Part shown: positions 34,673 to 44,942 of the stretch, one piece after another
How the letters are laid out: each line of letters begins with the position of its first letter
Numbering within the stretch: the first letter of the stretch is position 1
Translations under genes and position numbers: made by a program
The notes under the pieces: generated by a model
Seen by the model: the letters and a program-made list of their open reading frames with translations, nothing else
The model's database searches: none
What the model was told of the DNA's origin: nothing
DNA from: Pseudofabraea citricarpa
Lineage: Eukaryota > Ascomycota > Leotiomycetes > Helotiales > Dermateaceae
Assembly: GCA_029641185.1 (NCBI GenBank)
Contig: JAPWGK010000008.1
Coordinates: 620,001 to 684,000 of the forward strand
DNA length: 64,000 nt
Reading direction: 5' to 3'

Positions 34673-35423
34673 AAGACTTGGGGTCGGATAGTCTGTGTAT
34701 TAGACATGTAATTCTTTTTTGTTTGTTTGATGGGAGGATGAAGATGGAATAGATTATCAGAAGAGGAATGGGTATAGATATCCCGCAGATCTAAGCAGCT
34801 TAATGTCGGATGTAATCGATTGCTTATTGAATTGGATATTTTGAAAGTGGCATCTAGTTTAATGTGTACAGAAGTGAGACAGTGTAGATGATTTCTGGAT
34901 TGAACCAGTTCTGCCAGATCTAATTTGAATCATATTTCTCTCGTTTACTGATTTTCATTCTTTTAGCATTCGCTAATTCGTTCTGATAGATCTCCCAATT
35001 CCTCAGCTCAATGATGTCATCCTGTGGCTCAAGCCCTTTGTTAAGCTGATGATAAAGAAGACTTAGTGATCGAACTTCGAGCTTAATATGATTAAAAGCA
35101 GAAGAATAGCTGTTACAAACACCTCCTGTTACCCTGGTACTTCGTTGCCTCGTTCTTACGTTTCATGTAATTCTGACAAATATAACATCACGTGCGATCG
35201 GCATTGATCCATGTGAGGTTAATTTAGTACTTATGTGGCCACGACGACCAGAGGACACAATCGCATTACCAAGCTTGTTGACACTCCCCTCTTCGATTTA
35301 AGCAGGCCTTGTTGTGCAACTGCGCCCCGCTATCTCGACAACCCATCTCGAGCTATACCGACTCTCCGGTTGTGATTTGGCCTTCGGTCAAGCTCACATG
35401 CCTTCTATTTCCATTCATCGGTG
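34673..35423. other. Intergenic, permease 3' flank and EDEM promoter
   Basis: About 750 bp with no gene. A pyrimidine-rich stretch precedes the EDEM start. No other structure is seen. Confidence 0.5.
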
Positions 35424-38400
35424 ATGCCATTGCGATGGCTGAGAGGTTGGCAGGACACATCCTCCAGCTGCCATTCTAGCAACTTGCGAATCGGATCAAG
35501 ATGGCTGGTGCTCACATTTTCAATATGGCTTGTCCTGGCAAATGCCATGAAGCCTGCTCGCATTGCGGAGTTGCGCCAGGAAACGGTCGATATGTTCTAC
35601 CATGGATTTGACAATTATATGGAAATCGCATTTCCAGAGGATGAGGTTGGGCTTCAATTTTCTCCCCAAGATCTACCAACGCTAATTATTGTAGCTACGA
35701 CCTGTTTCCTGCGTACCGTTGACCCGAGACCAACAGAACTCTCGACATGTTGAGCTCAACGACGTCCTCGGAAACTACTCCCTCACCCTAATCGATAGCT
35801 TGTCTACACTTGCGATCTTAGCATCAGCTCCAGCGGATTCGTCTGCCACGGGAGCCAAAGCTTTACGCGACTTCCAAAATGGTGTCGCATCATTAGTCTT
35901 GCACTATGGCGACGGATCAAATGGAGCTGCCGGGAAAGGCCTGCGAGCACGAGGATTCGATGTGGATAGCAAGGTCCAGGTCTTTGAAACAGTCATAAGA
36001 GGAGTGGGTGGCCTACTCAGTGCACATCTGTTTGCAAGTGGTGAGCTGCCAATTAGTGGATATAAACCTCAAGCTCTTTCGAAACTACAAAAAGGGTCAC
36101 TAGGAGGGAAGAAAACGGCGATCGTATGGCCCAATGGATTCAAATATAATGGCCAGCTTCTGCGGTTGGCATTAGATCTTGCGCAGAGGCTGCTGCCGGC
36201 TTTCTACACTGCTACCGGAATGCCGTATCCAAGAGTCAACCTTCGCCATGGAATACCTTTCTACACAAACTCTCCTTTGCACAGCGATGGAACATTCGAA
36301 GACGTCGTACAAGAAGGTGCTCCGGAGATCACTGAAACGTGTAGTGCTGGGGCTGGAAGTCTCGTATTAGAATTTACAACTTTAAGTCGACTTACTGGAG
36401 ACCCCAGGTTTGAGCAGCTTGGCAAGAGAGCTTTCTGGGCTGTTTGGAACAGACGTAGTTCGATTGGGTTGATCGGTGCTGGTGTTGACGCTGAAAATGG
36501 GCAATGGATCGGAGCAATTGCTGGGATTGGTGCAGGTACCGATAGCTTTTTTGAGTACGCTCTTAAAACATCAATCCTTCTCTCTGGCCACGACACTCCT
36601 AATCTGACAGTACCATTTGAACAACCAGATGAATCCTGGTTGGACCCAAACACAATCTATCGTCCCTTGAGCATGGAAGAGAACTCGTCAGAAGCTTTTC
36701 TCGAAGCATGGCGCGAGGCTCACGCTGCTATCAAAAGACATCTCTACAGCAGCACTCATCATCCGCATTATGTAAATGTTCATTTGTCTACTGGATCGCC
36801 ACAAGCGTATTGGATCGATAGTCTTGGCGCATATTATCCTGGACTTCTGACTCTTGCTGGTGAGGTCGAAGAAGCTATTGAGACTAATCTACTGTACACT
36901 GCCTTATGGACGCGATATTCCGCGCTCCCTGAGAGATGGTCAGTCCGAGATGGCCATGTTGAAGGGGGCTTAGGTTGGTGGCCTGGACGCCCAGAGTTCA
37001 TCGAGTCCACATACCACCTATATCGAGCAACTAAGGATCCATGGTACCTGCATGTGGGCGAAATGGTACTTGAGGATATCAAGCGAAGGTGCTGGACGGA
37101 ATGTGGCTGGTCTGGCCTACAAGATGTACGGACTGGTGAGAAAAGTGACCGCATGGAGAGCTTCTTCCTTGGAGAGACTGCAAAGTATCTCTACCTGCTC
37201 TTCGATTCGGATCATCCGTTGAATTCTCTTGACGCAGCTTATGTCTTCACCACCGAAGGCCACCCGCTAGTTTTGCCACGAGAGCAAAAGCCATTGATGA
37301 GAAGCAAGAATTGGTATACTAGCGACCTGCAATATCTTTCTGGCTTCGATGATAGAGACACTTGCCCAATTCCTCCACCAGTGGTTCCTTTCAGTGTTTC
37401 AGCGACGGCAGCTCGGAATGACCTGTTTCATGCTGCAAGTCTCGTGGGATTACATCAGATTCCGAACATTCACGCTGCCGAGATCGTTTATGATGGTATG
37501 GACGCCGACATCATAGAAATACCACCACCTCCAAATCATACATATTATCCCTGGACGCTTCCAGAATCTCTCAAGCCTTTCAACGGGACTTGTGATATGT
37601 TGCCAGTCAAGACCACCTTCAGTATTGAGTTCCCTGTAAATTCAGCCAACATGGCTAATACTGGTACGGTAAACGGGTTCAATCTGATTTTAGGCCCCCA
37701 CGGTCTTATACGGATGAACGAAGGCATACTTGTGAAGAGTTTATCTGGCTTGAAACTGGCAATGGTGAGGGAATCGCCGTCTCCTTTTCAAGACCAATTT
37801 GAGGGCCATATCAACGAATCTTGGCGTGTATGGAATATTGCCAACATACCGCTGGGAAGAGACGAGAAAGTCTTCATACCTCGAGACATAATTGGTGAAA
37901 TGACGGATCCTGCTTTCAAAAGGATAAGGAATTCGGTCATGCTTGATTTAGTAGTTCAGCTCGAGAACGTTGCCGACATAAACGCCACTGCAGGGAGCGA
38001 GGAGGAATACTATGAGTCTGAGCAGTACGCTGAACCAGCAACCGTGTCTTTCGAGGATACTAGTAACACAGGGCTTGCAGCAGAGTACAAAACAATGTTC
38101 AGCTCACTGCTTCATCATGTTACTTCTGCGTTGCGCGACCCAGCGGTAACTTTGCTTCCACAGCCAGAAATTCCACCAACTTATCGTTTCAAAAGTTTGC
38201 CAGCTATAACTCCAACAGGCAAAGGAGCTTCGCCGATACTGGATGTAGCAGAAGCTGTTGATCCGAATGCCGGCCCTGCTGCAGACCCCTTGAGCTGGAC
38301 AAACATATACTACGCCGGCTATGGTTGCGATGAAAAGCTTCCCGAAGATGCTGCTAAAAATCATCACGTTATTGTCATGAAACGTGGCCATTGTACATTC

Positions 38401-38733
38401 TCCGAAAAACTTGAAAATATTCCTAGCTTCGCCCCCACGAATCGAAGTCTCAAGCTTGTAATTGTAGTATCTGATAACAAAAATGAAGATACGGACGAAG
38501 ATGCGCACCTGGACTGGGCCAGCGGAACGGGTCACCGGTTAATCCGTCCCTTACTAGACAAAGCTCAAGTCACCCCGTCGGGCCTTTTGCGCCATCACCA
38601 AATTAGCATGGTTATGATTGGCGGTGGCGATGAAGTGATCGATCTTCTGACGAATGCCAGGAGTGTAGGCATCAGGAGACGATATCACATCGAGAGCAAA
38701 GGACTGTTTGTTGGCAACATTGTTGTTGTATAA
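35424..38733 (+). CDS. MNL1: ER degradation-enhancing alpha-mannosidase-like protein (GH47 with PA domain)
   Basis: EDEM/Htm1-type protein of ER-associated degradation: trims mannose from misfolded glycoproteins to mark them for disposal. Two exons, 35424-35645 and 35695-38733, about 1086 residues. The intron has an unusual GTTGGG donor, but splicing joins FPEDE to LRPVSCVPLT, restoring the conserved DELRP-C segment. An N-terminal hydrophobic anchor or signal (WLVLTFSIWLVLANA) is followed by MKPARIAELRQETVDMFYHGF. The GH47 barrel spans about residues 45-600, with EITETCSAGAGSLVLEF, RDGHVEGGLGWWPGRPEFIE and the terminal TTEGHPL calcium/substrate motif. A protease-associated domain lies at about residues 920-1000 (YYAGYGCDEKLP, VIVMKRGHCTFSEK). 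It is longer than yeast Htm1, as filamentous-fungal members often are. The start used is the first ATG after a non-ATG extension. Confidence 0.92.
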
Positions 38734-39466
38734 ATGTGTATCATTGGTGTTTGGGCATTGCATTTTTTGTTTTTGGTTTATCTCTCGAGAAAAAGTTTCA
38801 TCTTCTCTTGAGCCTATTATGTTGATTGAGAAATGAAGATACCAAACAACTGTTATGAGAGAGAGGAGAAGAGGATGGGAATCAATGGACTTTCTGCATT
38901 TAAACTATATTGCCTTCGTATTGAAATTTTATCACGATTTGATTTGATTTACTTTGAGCAGAGCGTGATAAGGCAGACGTTCAACTACTACTAGCGTCCT
39001 ACATCTGTCCCCCAGAAAGGTTCATACTTCTGTTATTTCTGCGACGAACAATACTTTATACCATCTGGAAAAGATACTGGCCACTTTAGCAACCTACTAC
39101 GCGCACGGTATGCTGCTCTTTTTTCTTCCTTTCCCTCCTGCTTACTAACTTTTACGCTCTGGCAACAACATGTAACCCTGCATAGGCCAATAGTTTTCGA
39201 GAACTAATAACTCTTATATCCCTTTGTTCTGACGCCTGAAATATCATATCAAGTAGAAGATGGTAAAATTTCAATCTAGCTTGATATTTACAAATGCTGG
39301 CAAACGCAACGACAGTTCATGTGTAGAGTGCGTAAGAATTGATAATGTATATAGTTTGATTTTAGCCTCAGATAATCCTCGATGTTTGTTTTAATCCTTC
39401 CATCAAATATATACAAGGAACTAGATTAAGCGAGGCAATTCTCAACATATCACCACAACCACAACC
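38734..39466. other. Intergenic between convergent genes
   Basis: 3' flanks of the EDEM gene and of the convergent secreted propeller gene. No gene or RNA is recognised. Confidence 0.55.
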
Positions 39467-41083
39467 TTACACATCAGTTCTCTTAACAACAAATCCACCT
39501 CTCTCAATAGTATTGACAAAGATGAAGCCACTCTTGAAGTACGCATAGCTGGACCATGTTCCGACGAAGTCAATGATACCACCGTTTGGTTGGGCATCGT
39601 CTTCTGGGTAAACGTCAAAGTAAGCAACTTCCTTGACACCCTTTCCAGTTGGGTCGGCTGGGATTGAAGAAACGTCGATAACTCTAAGACCTGCTCCGTA
39701 GTTGGATTGGTAACTGAAACCATCGATGACGTATTGGTTGTGGTCGACCGAGTACGAAGTCAGAGACTTGTAAATACCCGTCTGCTTGGGGGCTTTGAGG
39801 GATCGGATATCCCAGATATATGTCACGGGGTGGCCATCGGCAGCGGGCTGGGTCTTATCGTACTCGTCGTACTCGTCGTCCATGAGCAGGAACTCTTGGT
39901 TCTGCGTGTCAAGAACCCACCCCTGGTGAGTGTACTCGGCACCGGTGTATGATGTCCTCGAGATAACGGAGGTGTTCTTCTTATCAGTGACATCGTAGAT
40001 AGTTAGAGAATCCTCATTGTAGCCGTAGCAGACTTCTCTGCCAACATATTGCTTGTCTGGTCCGCGGTAAACGAGACACTGAGCATCGTGGACGTAGCCA
40101 TCCTGAGCGGCACACCCAGGAGTTGTTGGCTTAGCTGGGTTCGTGAGATCGATGAAAATTAGACCACTGGCGCAGGCACTTGTTCGTGGCTGAGCTCCAA
40201 CTGCGACGGCGTAGTTCTTTTCTTCGTTTACAACAACGTTGTGTGTGCGTCCATTGGGTAGACCAGTGAAGAGACCAGTGACGTCCTTGGCCTTGTCAAA
40301 GGTAACTGGGCTTGCAGCATTGATGGTAAGGAGCTGCAGCAATTAGTTATTAATGACCTGCACGAAACTTACTTGGAGCGATAGGTACTTACTTTACTCA
40401 TATCGAAGATCTGGATGTTATGTCCAACGGCCTCACTACCGATGACCATGTAGTTCTTGTATCCCCTGATCTCGCGCCAGATACTTGGCGTGGAATACTG
40501 CGGCAAGCGTCCAAGATAGACCAGCTTGCCTTCCTTCGTAATCTCGGCAAATGACGCTCCATCGGTTTGGCCAATGGCAACAAACTCTCGGCCGTTTGGT
40601 GCTGTCCAGCCCCAAGAACTTGAACCCTCGCCTCCGTTGCTGCCCAGTTGTGCATGAGTCAAGAAGTCGTACAGGTCAATCTTCTTCATGTTAGTTTATT
40701 GATAGCTGAGAATGGTACACAGGGCCCTTACATTCTTGCACTTGAAAGTGTTCAACCTGTCGCCCTGTACCGCTACGGCCTTGCCATTCACACATTTGAC
40801 TGGGGCCGCAAGAGCTGCAGAAAGAGACTCGTAGTTCTCTGACTTATACTTCCCGGCCGCACGTTGCTTTGCCCAGGTTGACTTTATGTAAGTGTTAGCA
40901 ATTGGCCAAAAAGAGAGAAAAGAACTTTCAGAGTTTACATACCTCTTTCTTGCTCATAATCTCCATGTGTCTAACTCCACTGTCATACAGACTTTCAGCC
41001 AGTTCTTCGTTGACAGGCAGCTCTCGAGCAAAGATGCTTGTGCCGAACATGGCGAGGCCAAGAATATAGTAAGAGAACAACAT
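39467..41083 (-). CDS. Secreted choice-of-anchor-B / LVIVD-type propeller protein
   Basis: Four exons: 41083-40943, 40881-40732, about 40686-40393 (acceptor could be three bases later) and 40333-39467, giving about 483 residues. The start MLFSYYILGLAMFGTSIFA is a signal peptide, so the protein is secreted or wall-associated. Next comes LPVNEELAESLYDSGVRHME, a short helical propeptide-like region. The body has propeller-like repeats: THNVVVNEEKNYAVAVG, FIDLTNPAKPTTPGC, GYVHDAQCLVYRGPD, TIYDVTDKKNTSVISR, THQGWVLDTQNQEFLLMDDE and GLRVIDVSSIPADP. This matches the choice-of-anchor B / LVIVD family found in bacteria and fungi; function is not established. A TATAAG-type element sits about 95 bp upstream. 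Intron branch sites TGCTAAC and CTAAC are clear. Confidence 0.87.
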
Positions 41084-42626
41084 GATTGCTTGTACAACCG
41101 AGAAAAAGCTACGGTACAGTCTCGAGAGATATTGAGGTTGACGACCGAGAAAAAGACATGCCGATCTCTTGCTTTCTTATATATTTACAGACCAGTTACG
41201 GCCTTCTCTTTTCAGTTAAAAGCATTCCATAGGGTAGCAATGCTCGCAGCGCGCTAAGAAAGTGGTACAATCTTCCAGCAAGTTGAGGTGCTAAAATGCT
41301 ATAACGAGCCGCCGTGCTTGGACTGACTTACCAATATCAAGAAGGTCGCTGTGCACGACAGACAATATTAATATTGCGTCGCGTGCATGAAAACCTCGTC
41401 GCAGCTTGGCAGACTCTTTGAATGGAGAAGGTACTCAACATTTCTACATTAGGGCATGTTCGAAATGCTTGGTCTTACCTCTTGGCTGCTTGCCGATCCA
41501 TGATATTGTAGCTGTTCGGCTGGATTAAGGTTGGGCCTCTTACGGACCACGAGATTCGTCTAATTGAACTGGTATACATGCGGAAGGAGCTTAAGATATC
41601 ATCCGACTTGGCACTGCACGTCACCCTGTAGAAAATTCGGCACTTGACAAAGACAACCCTTGCTACAATAGGAAGCAGGAAATAAAATGACTGATGTTAC
41701 CAATCTTAGTACTCTGTATGGCTATGGCGACTGGAGAATTCGGTATCGATCCTTAAGCCGATTGCACCCTAGCGAGGTAGAGGACTTGGTCAGTTGTAGC
41801 TTTGATAACATGCGTTTGATACGAGGTTGTGACTTTCCACTTCAGATGCGATAAAGGTATCCAGGGTTATTTCAGTAATTAACAAATTCTCAACTCCAAA
41901 CTCTTGATAGTCGGAGAAACAGAGAACCTTAATTATAGCAGTAACAGACATGGATGATAAAATAAGCGAGTGGATGCGCGACGTGTGTTGTGAATGAGAT
42001 TAATGAAACACAGTCAACTTGGAAGTTTCAACCTCCAGTGGGAATTTTATATTTATGCTGGTTGAGAAAGTCTAGAAGGCGTCGTGATCTCGAGAAGACT
42101 GAGTTGGTTCTCGTCTGCCCTGACTCGCTTATTCGCCCACTCTAGCTCTTCCGGATTGTCTTGTATCATCTCATCTGACTGTTTTCCTTTTTGAAATACT
42201 CATTTCTTTTCTCACAAACCAGTTTCTGTGTCCAAGTTGAAGAAATTGGCTAACCTCTGTAAGTTCTTATTATATTTGCTGGAGAAGCAGCTTACTTCTA
42301 TGCAGAGCATCCTTGTTACAACCAAACCCGAGTCTAATGTATCAATTGACGTAGTTACTTTTGTGCCCTTCACTTTTACATACTTAAACGCCCAATTTTC
42401 AGTTGCTGATATCTATTTCTCAGCCTTGATTTCTCTTCCCCGCTAGGGAAATCGTCCGAACGCGTAGTAGCGAGAACAACACTCCAATAGAAGCCACTCT
42501 ACGGAATTTTTAAAACAAGCACGTAACAGCTATAATACACTCTTATGGTCTTTTCCATGCTATGACGCCAGTCATTCGTTCTTTTATATACTGTATTAAG
42601 GCAAAAAGTCACCCAACAAATAATGT
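41084..42626. other. Intergenic between propeller gene and tRNA
   Basis: About 1.5 kb holding the propeller-gene promoter and the 5' flank of the tRNA gene. The open frame at 42228-42446 is short and hydrophobic without support. No other feature is recognised. Confidence 0.5.
41176..41183 (-). promoter_or_regulatory. Candidate TATA box
   Basis: TATATAAG on the minus strand, about 95 bp before the start codon at 41083, a normal distance for a core promoter with a short leader. Confidence 0.45.
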
Positions 42627-42761
42627 GGCGCTATGGCGGAGTGGTTAACGCGACGTATGTTCAACTAATTCTACCTTGCGTTTGTAGCATCAACTAACAT
42701 TCATGAAGGCCCTGCTAAGGCGTTTCTTTCGAGAGCAAGAGTTCGAATCTCTTTGGCGTCG
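42627..42761 (+). tRNA. tRNA-Ser(GCU) with an ectopic intron-like insert
   Basis: The two mature parts are 42627-42654 and 42709-42761, together 81 nt without CCA. The acceptor stem GGCGCTA pairs with TGGCGTC (two G-U pairs), with discriminator G. The D arm is GCG/CGC with loop GAGTGGTTAA. The anticodon stem is ACGCC/GGCGT around loop CTGCTAA, anticodon GCT. The long variable arm TTCTTTCGAGAGC is typical of class II serine tRNAs. The T arm is AAGAG/CTCTT with loop TTCGAAT. The internal promoter is intact: A box TGGCGGAGTGG (42634-42644), B box AGTTCGAATCT (42740-42750), and a ten-T terminator follows at 42768. A 54-bp insert lies between nucleotides 28 and 29, in the 5' strand of the anticodon stem, not at the canonical 37/38 site; only its removal restores the stem. 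Confidence 0.88.
42655..42708 (+). other. Spliceosomal-type intron candidate inside the tRNA
   Basis: 54 bp starting GTATGT, with ACTAAC 11 bases before a terminal AAG. Length, donor and branch match the mRNA introns of neighbouring genes (47-56 bp). By the one-base G ambiguity it could also be cut one base later. Excision leaves AC joined to GCC. Confidence 0.7.
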
Positions 42762-42767
42762 TCCCGA

Positions 42768-42777
42768 TTTTTTTTTT
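42768..42777 (+). terminator. RNA polymerase III poly-T terminator
   Basis: Ten consecutive T residues starting seven bases after the tRNA discriminator base, the standard Pol III stop signal. Confidence 0.9.
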
Positions 42778-44366
42778 GGCTTTCATAATAGGAATGTAAT
42801 TCTTTTTGCGCGCAGTAGAGGAATCTGATACTGGAAATGGCGGGTCTGTCGCCTCGACCGAGATACTTTGCGAGACCAAAAAGTTCCACAAACCCTGACG
42901 TCTGGGGTTCTAAAGTCTTTGAATCTACTGTACAATTTCTAATAAACTCTAGCTGCGCTTGCCAGGGGGGTCCGATAATTGTATTATAATAAAGTCTGCT
43001 CATGCATGCTATTGCATGGAAAGCCTCGAATTTCCGGACGCGTTTTTATATCGCTGCATAGATGAGGGATATGCATATAAAGACATGTGAATTCATTACA
43101 TATACGTAGGTAGGATAGTAAAAATCATCGCTACAGGTGCCAACAATCCTTAGGTCTGGGTAACAAGAAACTGCGCCTGCCGCGTAGTAGAGCGCAAAGC
43201 CTTCCCTTCATCAACCCGAGTAAATAAAGTACTTAAGTGAGTAAAAGTGCACTGTGTGGTTTCAAAGAAAGATAAAGATGAGGTTCTTATAACAGCCATT
43301 ATAGTAGTTGTTATTCAAAACTAAACTAAACTGTGGCATTATAACCAAATCTCTTGGAATCCAAGAAAATTGATATGCAGCTTATCCCTATGTTTTCATT
43401 CTTCTACAATTTCTACTGACCAACTCATTCTTGATCTTACAAATCATCTCTGCTTGTCAGATAGATAGTGAAGGGGCTCTCCAAAAAGCTCGAAATATGA
43501 TTAAAAGACAATAGCAGAACTAAAAGGCTCGTCAGGGAGAAGGGTTTACCTGCGGAGGTAATAATTAGCCAACAAAGTAGTTGTAATAAGTCTCAGTTAT
43601 ATGTGATGTCATAATGCCCATCTGATTTTTGCTGAAATTAATCTCTATGTCGATACACCAGTACTACCCAATGCAGTATAAGGTGATCGAGGGGTTATTA
43701 CCTAGGACTCCACGCAGAGTCAGTGGGATTTACTGGATATACGTATTTGAGTCGGGTTGGTAATAGTTATTGTATTCTAGAGGATCGTAAGGATCGTGGT
43801 ATTATATAGGAGTGGTTATTCACCTAGTAGTCACCTGATATTACTGACACTCTATCTTGCGGAATGATCTTTGCTTTTTAACTCGTAGATACTTTTTCTT
43901 TACTCATCAGGTATATTTGGATTGTGAACTGATTCAAATATCAACTGCATATGAACATAATAGTGCAAAAGGATTCGCTTTGCTTGAAGTGAAGTTAAGA
44001 TGATATGAAATGGTTAGATTAAGCCCTGTAACTTATAAGAATGAGCATTATCTTCAAAATAAGAGGAACAGAAAACGTATTGTTTAAGAATGCGGGTCGC
44101 CTTCTTCTGGCGATAAAATTATAAACTTAATAAGGAACGACTCTGATATCCTCGTCTCTATTCCACGTAACTCAACAAAATTTGACTATATGATATGGCA
44201 TACTTTCAGATATATTTAACAGCATAGACCTAACTAAGTAACAAAGACGAATCCTTCACCTGCAAGCTATCTTAGCTATAGGTCACAATAAGCTCACAAA
44301 GAGCCAACAAGGGAATGCAGCATAAATTAATCTAGTACTTTTACATGAAGTTCAAACATGTGAGCC
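42778..44366. other. AT-rich intergenic region
   Basis: About 1.6 kb between the tRNA terminator and the 3' end of the MOSC gene. It is AT-rich with no protein-like frame. The minus-strand frame at 42701-43003 is in part antisense to the tRNA and not credible. Confidence 0.55.
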
Positions 44367-44942
44367 TTAAACACATTCAAGAGCTCTGAATTCCCCAGGC
44401 TTTTCAACGAAAATAAAAGCGCCTTTCTTTACCTCACCACCGATCTCCACCACTGACATAACACCTGCTTTGCGAGCCGTAATTTGCCTTTCCTGATCTC
44501 TCAACAAGCATTTCTCCCTGAGGCCTTTCTGGAACTTGTTGATCTGTGGGCATGGGTTTCGCAAGCCCGTAATCCTCACAACTGGATGAGGAACATCCAA
44601 GCCATCTTTTTGATCATTCAAAAAATGCAGCTTGGTACCGGTACCAAGTCTCAGGAGATCAACCCCCGCAGTTGTTATATTCTCCCCCAGCTGGCCTGGC
44701 TTAACACTGAACCCCGCCCCGTTGGAAGAATTGGAGACTTCGTCGAAGAGCTCGGAATGGATTAGATGAACTTGGCGGAGATTGTATGGCGGAGGTTTGA
44801 TGTGTAAACGCGAGCGGTGCTGCACTGTTGGACCGCAGTGACAGTCACCCTCGACGCCGAGGTCGGGTAGCAGGGTGATAGCAGGGAGTGGGCTTTTGGA
44901 GAACTCATGGTCCTGCGAAAGGGCGACAGAGATGACGGACAT
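44367..44942 (-). CDS. MOSC-domain protein
   Basis: MOSC domains (molybdenum cofactor sulfurase C-terminal) bind or transfer sulfur or Mo-cofactor; this is the stand-alone YiiM-like type. The 191-residue frame from MSVISVALSQDHEFSK contains GVEGDCHCGPTVQHRSR, NLRQVHLIHSEL, VKPGQLGENITTAGVDLL and VVRITGLRNPCPQINKFQKG; the Cys of LRNPC is the conserved family cysteine. The end is AGVMSVVEIGGEVKKGAFIFVE. The start used is the ATG at 44942. An upstream exon from 45071 (MEPIRVHLYQAPK) could be spliced to it (GTGAGT...AACAG), adding about 15 residues; I cannot decide. Intronless otherwise. Confidence 0.9.
   Translation of the reverse strand: MSVISVALSQDHEFSKSPLPAITLLPDLGVEGDCHCGPTVQHRSRLHIKPPPYNLRQVHLIHSELFDEVSNSSNGAGFSVKPGQLGENITTAGVDLLRLGTGTKLHFLNDQKDGLDVPHPVVRITGLRNPCPQINKFQKGLREKCLLRDQERQITARKAGVMSVVEIGGEVKKGAFIFVEKPGEFRALECV

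Noticed and set aside
42655..42708. Canonical tRNA intron at position 37/38
   Set aside because: The anticodon loop CTGCTAA and its 3' stem are contiguous; the break is in the 5' stem strand, so the canonical site is not interrupted.
42701..43003. 100-codon minus-strand frame overlapping the tRNA
   Set aside because: Antisense to the tRNA 3' half and without protein-like character.
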